The notes under the pieces were generated by a model. It was not told the DNA's origin, searched no databases, and saw only the letters and a program-made list of their open reading frames with translations. Source: Streptomyces ruber (lineage in GTDB: Bacteria > Actinomycetota > Actinomycetes > Streptomycetales > Streptomycetaceae). Taken from it: DNA of 64,000 nt. Below are positions 45,454-53,690 of this stretch, piece after piece. Within the stretch, counting starts at the first letter, position 1. Each line of letters starts with the position of its first letter. The stretch covers positions 210,186 to 274,185 of the forward strand of contig NZ_BMQK01000010.1 of the NCBI RefSeq assembly GCF_014648075.1, read 5' to 3'. A program made the position numbers and the translations under genes.

Positions 45454-47427
45454 TCAGACCGACAGGGCGCTGTCGCTGCGCCGGTCGACGACGTTCAGGG
45501 GAAGGTCCTTCGGCGCGCGTTCGGCGCCGGCGCGCTTCACGTACCAGTGGTGCAGCCAGACCAGTGAGGACAGCAGGACGAAGGCCTGGTTCTCCTTGGT
45601 GCCGATGCGCTCGGGCGGGCTGTCGAAGACCCGGTTCACGAAGGCGCGGACGAAGCGCGGCTCCAGTACGCCGATGTCGTCGAGGGTGTCCTGGTCGAGG
45701 AGCAGGTCGCGGTGGTCCGGGCGGGACCGGACGAACGCGGCGCTGTCGGGCGCGCGGTAGGGGAACTTGCCCTTGGCGACGACGCGTTCGGGCAGGACGT
45801 CGGCGTAGGCGCGCTTGAGCAGGTACTTCTCGTCGAAGCCGTCGTCGAAGCGGAGGTTGACCGAGGCGGCCAGGCGGACCACCGCGGGGTCGAGGAAGGG
45901 GCAGCGGTTCTCCACCCCGTGGGCCAGCGCCATGCGTTCGCCCTGCGTCGACAGCAGGTAGCCGGCGAGGAGGGTGTGGTACTCCAGCCACTGCGCCTTC
46001 TGCACCGGGGTCAGTTCGCCGTAGCCGGGTTCCTCGGCGACGAGGCGCCGGACCGCGGCGAACGGGTCGCCGGGGTTCTTGAGCAGCCGGGCGGCGAAGC
46101 GGCCGTTCTGGAAGCGCATCTGGTGGGAGAACAGCCCGGGCAGGCGCTCCTCGGTGAACTGCTGGTAGAGGCCCAGCATGCGGCGGTGCCCGTCCTCGCC
46201 GTTGAAGTGCCGCAGGTAGGGGTGGAGCTGGCCCATGCGGCGCAGCCGGGTGGCCTCGTCCAGGTCGTTCCAGGAGGCGAGGAGCCGGGTGTCCTTGAAG
46301 ATGCCGTAGCCGAGGAAGGCCTCGTCGGCGCCCTCGCCGCTGAGCACCACCTTGACGCCCTGCCGGCGGACCTCCTCGGCCAGCAGGTACATGGGGACGA
46401 AGGCGGTGCGGAAGGCGGGGACCTCCGCGTGCCGTACGGCCTCGGGGAAGGCGTCGACGACGTCGGTGTCGGACACGCGGACGGCCGTGTGCTCGGTGCC
46501 CAGGCGGTCGACGATCTCGGCCTGCTCGGCGGACTCGTCGAACTCGGCGTCCTCGAACTGCACGGAGAACGTGCGCAGCCGGCGGCCCGTGTGCCGGGCC
46601 GCGAGGTGGGCGACGATCGAGGAGTCGAGCCCGCCGGAGGCGTACACGCCGACCTCCACGTCGCTGCGCAGCCGTACGGCCACCGCGCGGTCGAGTTCGG
46701 CGCGCACGGCCTCGATCGCCTCGTCCTCGGTGGCGGGCCCCGGCTCTCCGCGGAGCTCCAGGCCCGCCCAGCGCCCCCGTTCGACGTGGTCGCCGCGCAG
46801 GGTCGCCCAGGAGCCGTTGGGGAGCTGCTCGATCCCCCGGTAGCCGCTCTGGTGGGGCAGCGGCGCCCAGGTCGCGAAGATCGACGCGAGCTGGTCGGGG
46901 TCGAAGGCGAACTCGAAGCCGGGGTAGGCGAGGAACGCCTTCATCTCGGAGGCGAACAGCCAGGCGCCGTCGTGCCGCGCCATGTAGAGGGGCCGCTTGC
47001 CGAAGCGGTCGCGGACCAGGTGCAGTTCACCGGTGACCGTGTCGTGGACGGCGAAGGCGAACGCGCCGTTGAACCGGGGCAGGCAGTCGCGGCCCCAGGC
47101 GATCCAGGCGTTGAGCACGACCTCGGTGTCCGACTCGGTGCGGAAGGCGAATCCGCGCCGCTTCAGCTCCTCGCGCAGCTCGATGTAGTTGTACAGCTCG
47201 CCGTTGTAGCAGAGCCAGTAGCGGCCGTCCGCGCTGCCGAGGGGCTGCGATCCGGTGGCGAGGTCGATGATGCTCAGCCGGACCGTCCCCATGGCCAGTC
47301 CGTCACCGAGGAAGCAGCTCGCCTCGTCGGGACCGCGGTGCTCGATCTGGGCGAGCATGCCGCGCATCACGTCGTCGTAGGACGGGGGCGGCAGCTGGCC
47401 GCCGTGGAAACCCGCGATCCCGCACAT
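45454..47427 (-). CDS. asparagine synthase-like amidotransferase (malonamyl-ACP formation)
   Basis: A 657-residue class II glutamine amidotransferase. It starts MCGIAGF, so Cys2 is the predicted glutaminase nucleophile after Met removal. The N-terminal glutaminase (about 1-210) is followed by an ATP-pyrophosphatase synthetase domain (about 235-600) with the SGGLDSS-type motif. It belongs to the AsnB family, but in glutarimide pathways the homologue amidates ACP-bound malonyl to malonamyl, the source of the imide nitrogen. Context supports that: the free ACP ends 4 bp upstream and PKS1 follows 37 bp downstream. The ATG at 47427 is preceded by GGGAGCAGG. The length is normal for the family. Primary asparagine synthesis is unlikely given the location. 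Confidence 0.88.
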   Translation of the reverse strand: MCGIAGFHGGQLPPPSYDDVMRGMLAQIEHRGPDEASCFLGDGLAMGTVRLSIIDLATGSQPLGSADGRYWLCYNGELYNYIELREELKRRGFAFRTESDTEVVLNAWIAWGRDCLPRFNGAFAFAVHDTVTGELHLVRDRFGKRPLYMARHDGAWLFASEMKAFLAYPGFEFAFDPDQLASIFATWAPLPHQSGYRGIEQLPNGSWATLRGDHVERGRWAGLELRGEPGPATEDEAIEAVRAELDRAVAVRLRSDVEVGVYASGGLDSSIVAHLAARHTGRRLRTFSVQFEDAEFDESAEQAEIVDRLGTEHTAVRVSDTDVVDAFPEAVRHAEVPAFRTAFVPMYLLAEEVRRQGVKVVLSGEGADEAFLGYGIFKDTRLLASWNDLDEATRLRRMGQLHPYLRHFNGEDGHRRMLGLYQQFTEERLPGLFSHQMRFQNGRFAARLLKNPGDPFAAVRRLVAEEPGYGELTPVQKAQWLEYHTLLAGYLLSTQGERMALAHGVENRCPFLDPAVVRLAASVNLRFDDGFDEKYLLKRAYADVLPERVVAKGKFPYRAPDSAAFVRSRPDHRDLLLDQDTLDDIGVLEPRFVRAFVNRVFDSPPERIGTKENQAFVLLSSLVWLHHWYVKRAGAERAPKDLPLNVVDRRSDSALSV

Positions 47428-47431
47428 GCCG

Positions 47432-47689
47432 TCACCTGCTCCCGGCGGTGTTCCGGACCGCGGCGGTCACGAAGGCGGTGATGCTCGACAGGGAGACCAT
47501 GACGTTGCTCAGCAGCTCCTCCTCGCCGAACTTCACGCCGTAGGTCTCCTCGACGTGGGTCATCAGCTCGATGTAGCCGAAGGAGTCGAGGATCCCGGCC
47601 TTGAACAGGTCGGTGTCCTCGGTGATCTCCTCGTCGAAGGCGAAGAGGAACCGGTCCTCCATGTAACGCTTCAGCTCGTCCTTGATCAT
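47432..47689 (-). CDS. discrete acyl carrier protein (loading)
   Basis: An 85-residue acyl carrier protein with the phosphopantetheine site at Ser36 in GILDSFGYIEL. The acidic four-helix ACP fold is typical in length. It lies between the AT-TE gene (109 bp upstream) and the amidotransferase gene (4 bp downstream), the same trio that provides the malonamyl starter in glutarimide pathways. It is inferred to carry malonyl while the amidotransferase acts, then pass malonamyl to KS1. It must be activated by the phosphopantetheinyl transferase at 49981. Confidence 0.88.
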   Translation of the reverse strand: MIKDELKRYMEDRFLFAFDEEITEDTDLFKAGILDSFGYIELMTHVEETYGVKFGEEELLSNVMVSLSSITAFVTAAVRNTAGSR

Positions 47690-47798
47690 TGCTTGCGCTG
47701 CCTTTCGGGCATGGGTGCGTCTCGCCGCGGCACGGCGGCCTGTGGGGTGTGCGGGCGTGAGGGAGGTGCGCGGGGTCGGGCGGGTTCCGGCCGGCGTC

Positions 47799-49460
47799 TC
47801 AGCGGCCGGCGTCGGCGCGCAGACCGGAGACCACGATCCGGGCCAGTCCGGCCCAGTGCTCCTTGATGAAGAAGTGGCCGCCCGGGAAGCGGTGCGTGGT
47901 CAGGGGGTAGCTGGTCTCGGCCTGCCACGCGCGGATGTCGTCCTCCGTGAACCACTCGTCGTACCCGGTGATCACGGTGACGGGTGTGTCGAGGGGCTCC
48001 CGCTCCTGGTGCGTGTACGAGCCCAGCGCCTCGAAGTCGGCGCGCAGGATGCGCTCGTAGAACCGCATGAGGTCCTGGTGGTCGAAGAGTTCCGGCGGGA
48101 TGCCCCCCAGTTGCTTCAGGTGGTCCCAGAAGGCGTCGGTGGGCAGCCTCCAGGTGTCGCGCTCCCGGCTGGGCAGCGCGGGCGCGCACTCGCCGGACAC
48201 GAACAGGTGCCGTGGCGCGGGCAGGCCCTCGTCCCGCAGCCGGCGGCACAGCAGGAACGCCAGCCGTGCGCCCAGGCTGTGCCCGTAGAGCGCGTACGGC
48301 CCGTCGAGGTGCTCGCGCCGGTCGCGGACCTGCCGGAACAGGTCGTCGGCGAGGGCACCGGCGTCCCGCAGCAGCGGCTCGGACATCCGCCTGCCGCGCC
48401 CGGGGCGTTCGAGGGTGACCACCTCGACGTCCGGGCAGTGCTCGGCGAGCCCGGCGTAGGCGCGCTCGTCGCCGCCCGCGTAGGCGACACAGACCAGCCG
48501 GGGGCGGCGCGCGGGCGCCTGCGGGGCGGGCCGCCGCGCGGTCCCGGCCGTGGCACCTGCCGCCTTGCCGGATCCGGGCTCCGTACCGGCCGCGTCGATC
48601 TGCTCCAGCATGCGGGTGAGGACCCGGCCGCCGCCGGCCTCACGGCAGTTCTCCGCCGGTGTCAGCCGCAGCAGGTGCCGGACGCTCTCCACCCAGCGCA
48701 CCGGCCCGGCGATCTGGGCGCTCAGCACCTGCGCGATCTCGTCGTCGGCGTACGGCCGCGCCGTGAAGTTAGCGATCACCGTCGCGCGCAGCGGGGCGAA
48801 CCGGTAACCCTTCAGGAACGCCCGGAACTCCGCGCGCGCCGGCTCCATGTACCGCGAGTGGAACGCGGCCGACACGCGCAGCCGGGAGGTGCGCACCCGC
48901 CGGTCGTCCAGCGACCGCCGGGCGCGTTCGATGTCCTCGACGGGCCCGGACAGCACGGTCTGCGTCGGTGTGTTGAGGTTCGCGACGTCGAGCCGCCCCA
49001 GGTCCTGCCCGGCCAGGAACTCCCGGAGCGCGGTCTCCGGCAGGCCGACCACCGCGAGCATGGCGCCGCCGCGCTCACGGGCCATCAGCTCGCCCCGCCG
49101 GGCGACCAGCCGCAGACCGGTCTCGAAGTCGAACGCACCCGCCGCGAGCAGGGCGTTGTACTCACCGAGGCTGTGCCCCAGGAAGTACTCGCCCACCGGC
49201 TCGCCGTCCTCCACGGAGGCCAGGTGGGACAGCGCGTTGACGACGTAGAGGGCGGGCTGGGTGTACCGCGTGTCGTCGAGCCTGCCGTCGGGGTCCTCCA
49301 GGCACAGGCGCGGCAGGTCGTAGCCGAGCACGTCACCGGCCAGGGAGACCAGTTCGGGGAAGCGGCCGAACAGGTCGGCACCCATTCCCCGGCGCTGGGA
49401 GCCCTGGCCCGGGAAGAGCACCGCACGACCCGGTCCGCTCGCGGTGGCGGGCCGGTTCAC
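47799..49460 (-). CDS. trans acyltransferase / type II thioesterase fusion
   Basis: A 553-residue fusion. Residues about 10-290 are a malonyl acyltransferase (LFPGQGSQ; nucleophile Ser97 in GHSLGEY; AAFHS). After a short Ala-rich linker, residues about 320-550 are a type II thioesterase of the alpha/beta-hydrolase fold (Ser395 in YGHSLGA; catalytic His in GGHFF). The GTG at 49460 is chosen because AGGAG lies 5 nt upstream; an ATG at 49499 would add 13 poorly conserved residues. It is the first gene of the operon. One domain can load or proofread ACPs and the other can clear stalled chains, a tidy pairing for an AT-less synthase. Which of the two cluster ATs is the main malonyl loader cannot be told from sequence. 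Confidence 0.88.
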   Translation of the reverse strand: MNRPATASGPGRAVLFPGQGSQRRGMGADLFGRFPELVSLAGDVLGYDLPRLCLEDPDGRLDDTRYTQPALYVVNALSHLASVEDGEPVGEYFLGHSLGEYNALLAAGAFDFETGLRLVARRGELMARERGGAMLAVVGLPETALREFLAGQDLGRLDVANLNTPTQTVLSGPVEDIERARRSLDDRRVRTSRLRVSAAFHSRYMEPARAEFRAFLKGYRFAPLRATVIANFTARPYADDEIAQVLSAQIAGPVRWVESVRHLLRLTPAENCREAGGGRVLTRMLEQIDAAGTEPGSGKAAGATAGTARRPAPQAPARRPRLVCVAYAGGDERAYAGLAEHCPDVEVVTLERPGRGRRMSEPLLRDAGALADDLFRQVRDRREHLDGPYALYGHSLGARLAFLLCRRLRDEGLPAPRHLFVSGECAPALPSRERDTWRLPTDAFWDHLKQLGGIPPELFDHQDLMRFYERILRADFEALGSYTHQEREPLDTPVTVITGYDEWFTEDDIRAWQAETSYPLTTHRFPGGHFFIKEHWAGLARIVVSGLRADAGR

Positions 49461-49699
49461 ACCGGCTCCTGGAGACGACAGCGAATGCGTGTAGTGCACG
49501 TACCTGTCACTTCACACATCCTTCCGGTAAATCGAGAACGGGTGCCTTGCACACAGGCGCTTTGCACGCAGGCGCTTTGCACACAGGTACGTGCAACACA
49601 GGCACTTCCAACACAGGTGTAATGACCACGAGTGTGTTGACCACAGATGTGTCGACCGCGGGGATCAACGTCATGCCCGGATGCTAGGCGAGGCACCAC
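49457..49699 (-). CDS. possible Cys-rich pentapeptide-repeat leader ORF
   Basis: An 80-codon frame that encodes the 15-bp repeat array as Cys-x-x-x-x pentapeptides (CVQSA, CVQGT, CVART, CVGSA). Its stop overlaps the GTG of the AT-TE gene by four bases (GTGA), the arrangement used for coupled translation. Against it: the GTG start at 49699 has no good Shine-Dalgarno site and no known family is recognised. It may be only an open frame through a regulatory repeat. Confidence 0.22.
   Translation of the reverse strand: MVPRLASGHDVDPRGRHICGQHTRGHYTCVGSACVARTCVQSACVQSACVQGTRSRFTGRMCEVTGTCTTRIRCRLQEPV
49542..49661. repeat. eight degenerate 15-bp tandem repeats upstream of the polyketide operon
   Basis: Units run without gaps: 49542, 49557, 49572, 49587, 49602, 49617, 49632 and 49647. 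The best conserved is GCGCTTTGCACACAG; most end in CACAG or ACACAG. They lie 80-200 bp before the first operon gene. There are no spacers, so this is not a CRISPR. A repeated activator or repressor site is likely; the coding alternative is listed separately. Confidence 0.85.
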
Positions 49700-49751
49700 T
49701 GGGGAATTCCCAAAAGATCGTCCGCGCCGGTGGGACTAGGGAATTCCCCAG
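49699..49751. promoter_or_regulatory. paired palindromic operators in the divergent control region
   Basis: CTGGGGAATTCCC (49699-49711) and its exact reverse complement (49739-49751) form a perfect 13-bp inverted repeat. Each half contains the palindrome GGGAATTCCC, with centres 37 bp apart. The region lies between the minus-strand operon and the plus-strand PPTase gene, so a dimeric regulator bound at both sites could control the two directions together. Confidence 0.6.
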
Positions 49752-49859
49752 AGGCCCCGCTCCCGTCCTCCGGTCGTCCCGCCTGCCGGACCACCGGTGC
49801 CCCCGGCGGCCGAACTCTGGGCTTTTCCCCAAGCCTTCGCCTTCCGGGCAGGTGACACG

Positions 49860-49889
49860 TTGATCGAGCGGATGCGCGGATGGCATAAA
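49860..49889 (+). promoter_or_regulatory. putative sigma-70-type promoter for the PPTase gene
   Basis: TTGATC (49860-49865), an 18-nt spacer, and CATAAA (49884-49889), about 90 bp before the PPTase start. It is the most AT-rich stretch of the local plus strand. Confidence 0.4.
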
Positions 49890-49933
49890 GCTCGGGGACC
49901 GGCCCCTTACTGTCACTGGTGGAGATGGTGGTA

Positions 49934-49981
49934 ATGACGGACACACCTTTTCCTCGACCGGGCACACCGTGCGACCGCTGA
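49934..49981 (+). CDS. possible 15-residue leader ORF coupled to the PPTase
   Basis: ATG at 49934 follows GGAG at 49921-49924, with a 9-nt spacing. The frame encodes MTDTPFPRPGTPCDR and stops with TGA at 49979-49981, overlapping the PPTase ATG as TGATG. This is a classic translational coupling layout. The supposed GTG start of the PPTase at 49969 lacks its own ribosome site, which favours this reading. It could still be chance. Confidence 0.35.
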   Translation: MTDTPFPRPGTPCDR

Positions 49982-50715
49982 TGCGCCGGCTGCTGCCGCA
50001 CGAGGTGGCGGTCGGTGAGGTACGCGGTGAGCTGACCGCGCCCCCGCTCTTTCCCGAGGAGGAGGCGGTGGTGGCGAGAGCGGTGGAGAAGCGGAGACGG
50101 GAGTTCGCCACCGGAAGGCGGTGCGCCCGGCTCGCCCTGGCCGCGCTGGGCCATGCGCCCGCTCCGCTGCTGCCGGGCACACGGGGTGCCCCCGGGTGGC
50201 CCGCCGGAGTCGTCGGCGCGATCTCCCACTGTGACGGCTACCGGGTGGCGGCCGTCGCCCGGGACACCGACCTGGCGGCGCTCGGCATCGACGCCGAGCC
50301 GGCCCTCCCTCCGCCCGGAGGCGTCCTCGAGGCGGTGTCCCTGCCGCAGGAGCGTGCGGCCCTGGACCGGCTGGCGCGGGAACAGCCCGCCGTGCCCTGG
50401 GGCCGGCTGCTCTTCAGCGCCAAGGAGTCGGTGTACAAGGCGTGGTTCCCGCTGGCCGGCCGGATGCTGGGGTTCGGGGACGCGCACCTGCGGCTGTCCT
50501 GGGAACCGGACCCGGCCGGCGGGGTGCGCGGCACCTTCACGGCCCGGCTGCTGGTGCCGTTGCCGCCCGCGGTCGCCGCGGTGACCGGCCCGGGCGGCGA
50601 ACTGGCGGGCCGCTGGCTGGCCGACGACGGCCTGGTGCTGACCGCCGTGGCCGAACCCGCCCGCCGCCGGTCCCCCGCCCCCCGGACCGCTCCGGGCACG
50701 GCCGTGCCCGGATGA
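49981..50715 (+). CDS. 4'-phosphopantetheinyl transferase (Sfp/EntD type)
   Basis: A protein of about 244 residues with the family motifs GIDAEP (Mg-binding Asp and Glu) and FSAKESVYKAW (catalytic Glu and Lys). It transfers phosphopantetheine from CoA to Ser of ACPs and is needed for the eleven carrier domains of this cluster. ATG 49981 is preferred because it overlaps a leader ORF stop; GTG 49969 is an in-frame alternative adding four residues. The C-terminal 20 residues are Pro/Arg-rich and probably disordered. It is divergent from the polyketide operon, sharing its control region, as for the PPTase gene next to other glutarimide clusters. Confidence 0.9.
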   Translation: MRRLLPHEVAVGEVRGELTAPPLFPEEEAVVARAVEKRRREFATGRRCARLALAALGHAPAPLLPGTRGAPGWPAGVVGAISHCDGYRVAAVARDTDLAALGIDAEPALPPPGGVLEAVSLPQERAALDRLAREQPAVPWGRLLFSAKESVYKAWFPLAGRMLGFGDAHLRLSWEPDPAGGVRGTFTARLLVPLPPAVAAVTGPGGELAGRWLADDGLVLTAVAEPARRRSPAPRTAPGTAVPG

Positions 50716-50911
50716 ACCCCCGCCGCCCTGCCCGGCCCGCTCCCCTTCCACTCCCTCCGGCCGCTCCGACCGCTTCTCGGCCGACGGCTCCCACGAGCCG
50801 TCAGCGGGCCGCCGTACGGCCACACCCCGACCACCACGACACACCGGCACACCGGCACCCACCCACCGGGCACGACGATGCCCGACCACCATCAGCCTCG
50901 GAGAGCACACG

Positions 50912-52132
50912 ATGAAGACACGCCTGTTCACCTCGGAGTCCGTGACCGAGGGCCACCCCGACAAGATCGCCGACCAGATCAGCGACACGATCCTCGACGC
51001 CCTGCTGAAGGAGGACCCGACCGCACGCGTGGCCGTCGAGACACTCGTCACCACCGGCCTGGTGCACGTGGCCGGCGAGGTGAGCACCACGGCCTACGCC
51101 CCGATCGCGGCGCTCGTCCGCGACAAGATCCTGGAGATCGGCTACGACTCGTCGAAGAAGGGCTTCGACGGCGCCTCCTGCGGCGTGTCGGTGGCCATCG
51201 GCTCCCAGTCGCCCGACATCGCCCAGGGCGTGGACAGCGCCTACGAGCGGCGCGTGGAGGGTGTCGACGGCGCGGAGGCCGACGAGCTCAGCGGCCAGGG
51301 CGCCGGCGACCAGGGCCTGATGTTCGGCTACGCCTCCGACGAGACCCCGCAGCTCATGCCGCTGCCCATCACCCTCGCGCACCGGCTGTCCAAGCGGCTG
51401 AGCGAGGTCCGCAAGGACGGCACCGTCCCCTACCTGCGCCCGGACGGCAAGACCCAGGTCACCGTCGAGTACCACGACAACCGGGCCGTCCGTCTGGACA
51501 CCGTGGTGGTCTCCTCCCAGCACGCCTCGGACATCGACCTCGACTCGCTCCTCGCCCCCGACATCCGCCGGTTCGTGGTGGAACCGGTGATCGGCGCCTT
51601 GGCGGACGAGGGGATCGAGCTGGACACCGAGGGCTACCGCCTGCTGGTCAACCCCACCGGCCGCTTCGAGATCGGCGGCCCGATGGGCGACGCGGGCCTG
51701 ACCGGCCGCAAGATCATCATCGACACGTACGGCGGCATGGCCCGGCACGGCGGCGGCGCCTTCTCCGGCAAGGACCCGTCCAAGGTCGACCGCTCGGCGG
51801 CGTACGCGATGCGCTGGGTCGCCAAGAACGTGGTGGCGGCGGGACTCGCCCGGCGGTGCGAGGTGCAGGTGGCGTACGCCATCGGCAAGGCCGAGCCGGT
51901 CGGTCTGTTCGTCGAGACCTTCGGCACCGCGGCGGTGGACCCGGAGCGCATCGAGCGGGCCGTCGCCGAGGTGTTCGACCTGCGCCCGGCCGCGATCATC
52001 CGCGACCTCGACCTGCTGCGTCCGATCTACGCGCAGACGGCGGCGTACGGCCACTTCGGCCGCGAGCTCCCCGACTTCACCTGGGAGCGCACCGACCGCG
52101 TGGACGCCCTCCGAGCGGCCGCGGGTCTCTGA
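50912..52132 (+). CDS. metK: S-adenosylmethionine synthetase
   Basis: A complete 406-residue enzyme forming SAM from methionine and ATP. Signatures seen: the N-terminal TEGHPDK ATP site, GAGDQGLMFGYA, and GGGAFSGKDPSKVDRS. ATG 50912 is preceded by GGAGAG. It is separated by 196 bp from the PPTase gene, and a strong hairpin follows it. Streptomyces normally has a housekeeping metK elsewhere; an extra copy beside a PKS with three C-methyltransferase domains would raise SAM supply. Whether this is the only copy in the genome cannot be seen. No SAM riboswitch was recognised upstream. Confidence 0.95.
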   Translation: MKTRLFTSESVTEGHPDKIADQISDTILDALLKEDPTARVAVETLVTTGLVHVAGEVSTTAYAPIAALVRDKILEIGYDSSKKGFDGASCGVSVAIGSQSPDIAQGVDSAYERRVEGVDGAEADELSGQGAGDQGLMFGYASDETPQLMPLPITLAHRLSKRLSEVRKDGTVPYLRPDGKTQVTVEYHDNRAVRLDTVVVSSQHASDIDLDSLLAPDIRRFVVEPVIGALADEGIELDTEGYRLLVNPTGRFEIGGPMGDAGLTGRKIIIDTYGGMARHGGGAFSGKDPSKVDRSAAYAMRWVAKNVVAAGLARRCEVQVAYAIGKAEPVGLFVETFGTAAVDPERIERAVAEVFDLRPAAIIRDLDLLRPIYAQTAAYGHFGRELPDFTWERTDRVDALRAAAGL

Positions 52133-52151
52133 TCCGCGGCCCGTGACCCCG

Positions 52152-52196
52152 CGGGGCGCGTCACGGTGACCGGCCGGGGGACCGTGACGCGTCCCG
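52152..52196 (+). terminator. intrinsic terminator after metK
   Basis: A 16-bp stem with one G-U pair (52152-52167 with 52181-52196) and a 13-nt loop, 20 bp after the metK stop. Confidence 0.75.
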
Positions 52197-52326
52197 GGGC
52201 ACGGCATCCCACCCGCCCCTCTGTCTTCCGGACATGTCGCGACACAGACCTTGCCGCGCCGCTTTGAGTAACGTACTGACTACTGCGTGCGCTGATTGTG
52301 TCCGCAATCGATCGGAAGCGAGCGAC

Positions 52327-52407
52327 ATGGCGATGGTACGGAGGACGGGCGCCGTGACGGCGCCGATGGGCGGCGGGGCGTGTGCGCGGGCCGCGGAGCG
52401 CGTGTGA
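52327..52407 (+). CDS. possible 26-residue leader ORF coupled to the amidinotransferase
   Basis: ATG 52327 follows GGAAG about 9 nt upstream. The frame encodes a basic 26-residue peptide ending in AAERV and stops with TGA at 52405-52407, overlapping the next ATG as TGATG. It is the same layout as before the PPTase gene. No homologue is recognised. Confidence 0.3.
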   Translation: MAMVRRTGAVTAPMGGGACARAAERV

Positions 52408-53540
52408 TGCCGGCGCCCGAGGCCCGCACCGACACCGCCGCGCGACCGGCCGCGGAACCGCTCGTGTCGCCGGTCGGCTCGTACAACGAGTGGGACCCGC
52501 TGGAGGAGATCGTCGTCGGGCGTCTCGACGGCGCGACGATCCCCTCCAGGCATCCGGTCGTGGCCTGCAACATGCCACCGTGGGCGGCCCGCCTGCAGGG
52601 GCTCGCCGCCGGCACCAGGTATCCGCGGCTGCTGGTCGAGCGGGCCCGGCAGGAGCTCGATCGCTTCGTCGCCCTGCTGGAGTCCCTCGGCATCACGGTC
52701 AGGCGCCCGGACGCGGTGGACCACGGACGCCGCTTCGGCACGCCCGACTGGTCGTCCCGCGGCTTCTGCAACACGTGTCCGCGCGACAGCATGCTCGTCA
52801 TCGGCGACGAGATCATCGAGACCCCGATGGCCTGGCCGTGCCGGTACTTCGAGACCCACTCCTACCGCTCGATCCTCAAGGACTACTTCCGGCGCGGCGC
52901 GCGCTGGACGGCGGCCCCCAAACCGCAGCTGACCGACGAACTGTTCGACGCCGGTTTCCGTGTCCCGAAGGCCGGCGAGCCCCTGCGCTACGTTCTCACC
53001 GAGTTCGAGCCGGTGTTCGACGCGGCGGATTTCGTACGGGCGGGGCGCGACCTCTTCGTCACCCGGAGCAACGTCACCAACGGGATGGGCATCGACTGGC
53101 TGCGCCGCCACCTCGGGCCGGGCTTCCGCATCCACGAGATCGCCAGCCGCTGCCGCACACCCATGCACATCGACACCACGTTCGTCCTGCTCGCCCCCGG
53201 CAAGGTGCTGGTCAACCCCGAGTACATCGATGTCGACCACCTGCCCGACGTGCTGAGCTCCTGGGACGTCCTGATCGCCCCCGAGCCCGACCCGATCGGC
53301 GAACGGCTGCTCAGGATCACCTCGATGTGCGGCAAGTGGCTCAGCATGAACGTGCTCATGGTCGACGAGAAGCGGGTGATCGCGGAGCGGCACCACACCG
53401 GCATGCTCCGCGCGCTGGAGAGCTGGGGCTTCGAGCCGATCCCGTGCGACCTGCTGCACTACGCGCCGTTCGGCGGCTCCTTCCACTGCGCGACCCTCGA
53501 CGTCCGGCGCCGCGGCACGCTGGAGTCCTACTTCGACTGA
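52407..53540 (+). CDS. glycine amidinotransferase-family enzyme
   Basis: A 377-residue member of the L-arginine:amine amidinotransferase family. Seen: the N-terminal GSYNEWDPLEEIVVG block, a central MHIDTTF block with the catalytic His, and the C-terminal catalytic Cys in FHCATLDVRR. Such enzymes move the amidino group of arginine to an amine, giving ornithine and a guanidino compound through a Cys-amidino intermediate. ATG 52407 has GGAG 8 nt upstream; GTG 52404 is possible. It lies between metK and a urea-type importer, unlike known glutarimide clusters, and its acceptor amine is unknown. It may serve nitrogen metabolism, osmolyte formation, or a guanidino tailoring or starter step. Confidence 0.85.
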   Translation: MPAPEARTDTAARPAAEPLVSPVGSYNEWDPLEEIVVGRLDGATIPSRHPVVACNMPPWAARLQGLAAGTRYPRLLVERARQELDRFVALLESLGITVRRPDAVDHGRRFGTPDWSSRGFCNTCPRDSMLVIGDEIIETPMAWPCRYFETHSYRSILKDYFRRGARWTAAPKPQLTDELFDAGFRVPKAGEPLRYVLTEFEPVFDAADFVRAGRDLFVTRSNVTNGMGIDWLRRHLGPGFRIHEIASRCRTPMHIDTTFVLLAPGKVLVNPEYIDVDHLPDVLSSWDVLIAPEPDPIGERLLRITSMCGKWLSMNVLMVDEKRVIAERHHTGMLRALESWGFEPIPCDLLHYAPFGGSFHCATLDVRRRGTLESYFD

Positions 53541-53690
53541 CGGTGCCGGCCTTCACACGCCCGCTTGACCTCCCGGTCGAGGCCCCCCGGTCGAGCGGCC
53601 GGTGCCCGGGGGCTCCCGCGAGCCCGCGGGCGGCGTCCGGCCGTGGACGCGCAACGGCCCGCAGCCGCAGCTCCGGCTCCTGCGGCGGGT

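Larger units (their letters stand above)
49461..49980. other. 520-bp divergent control region
   Basis: Separates the minus-strand polyketide operon from the plus-strand PPTase gene. It contains, left to right, the 15-bp repeat array, the paired GGGAATTCCC palindromes, a plus-strand promoter and a small leader ORF. No other gene is supported. Confidence 0.7.

Noticed and set aside
49542..49661. CRISPR array
   Set aside because: The 15-bp units are contiguous, with no unique spacers, and no cas genes are present.
50716..50911. SAM riboswitch before metK
   Set aside because: No recognisable SAM-I, SAM-II or SAM-IV core or expression platform could be made out in the 196 bp.
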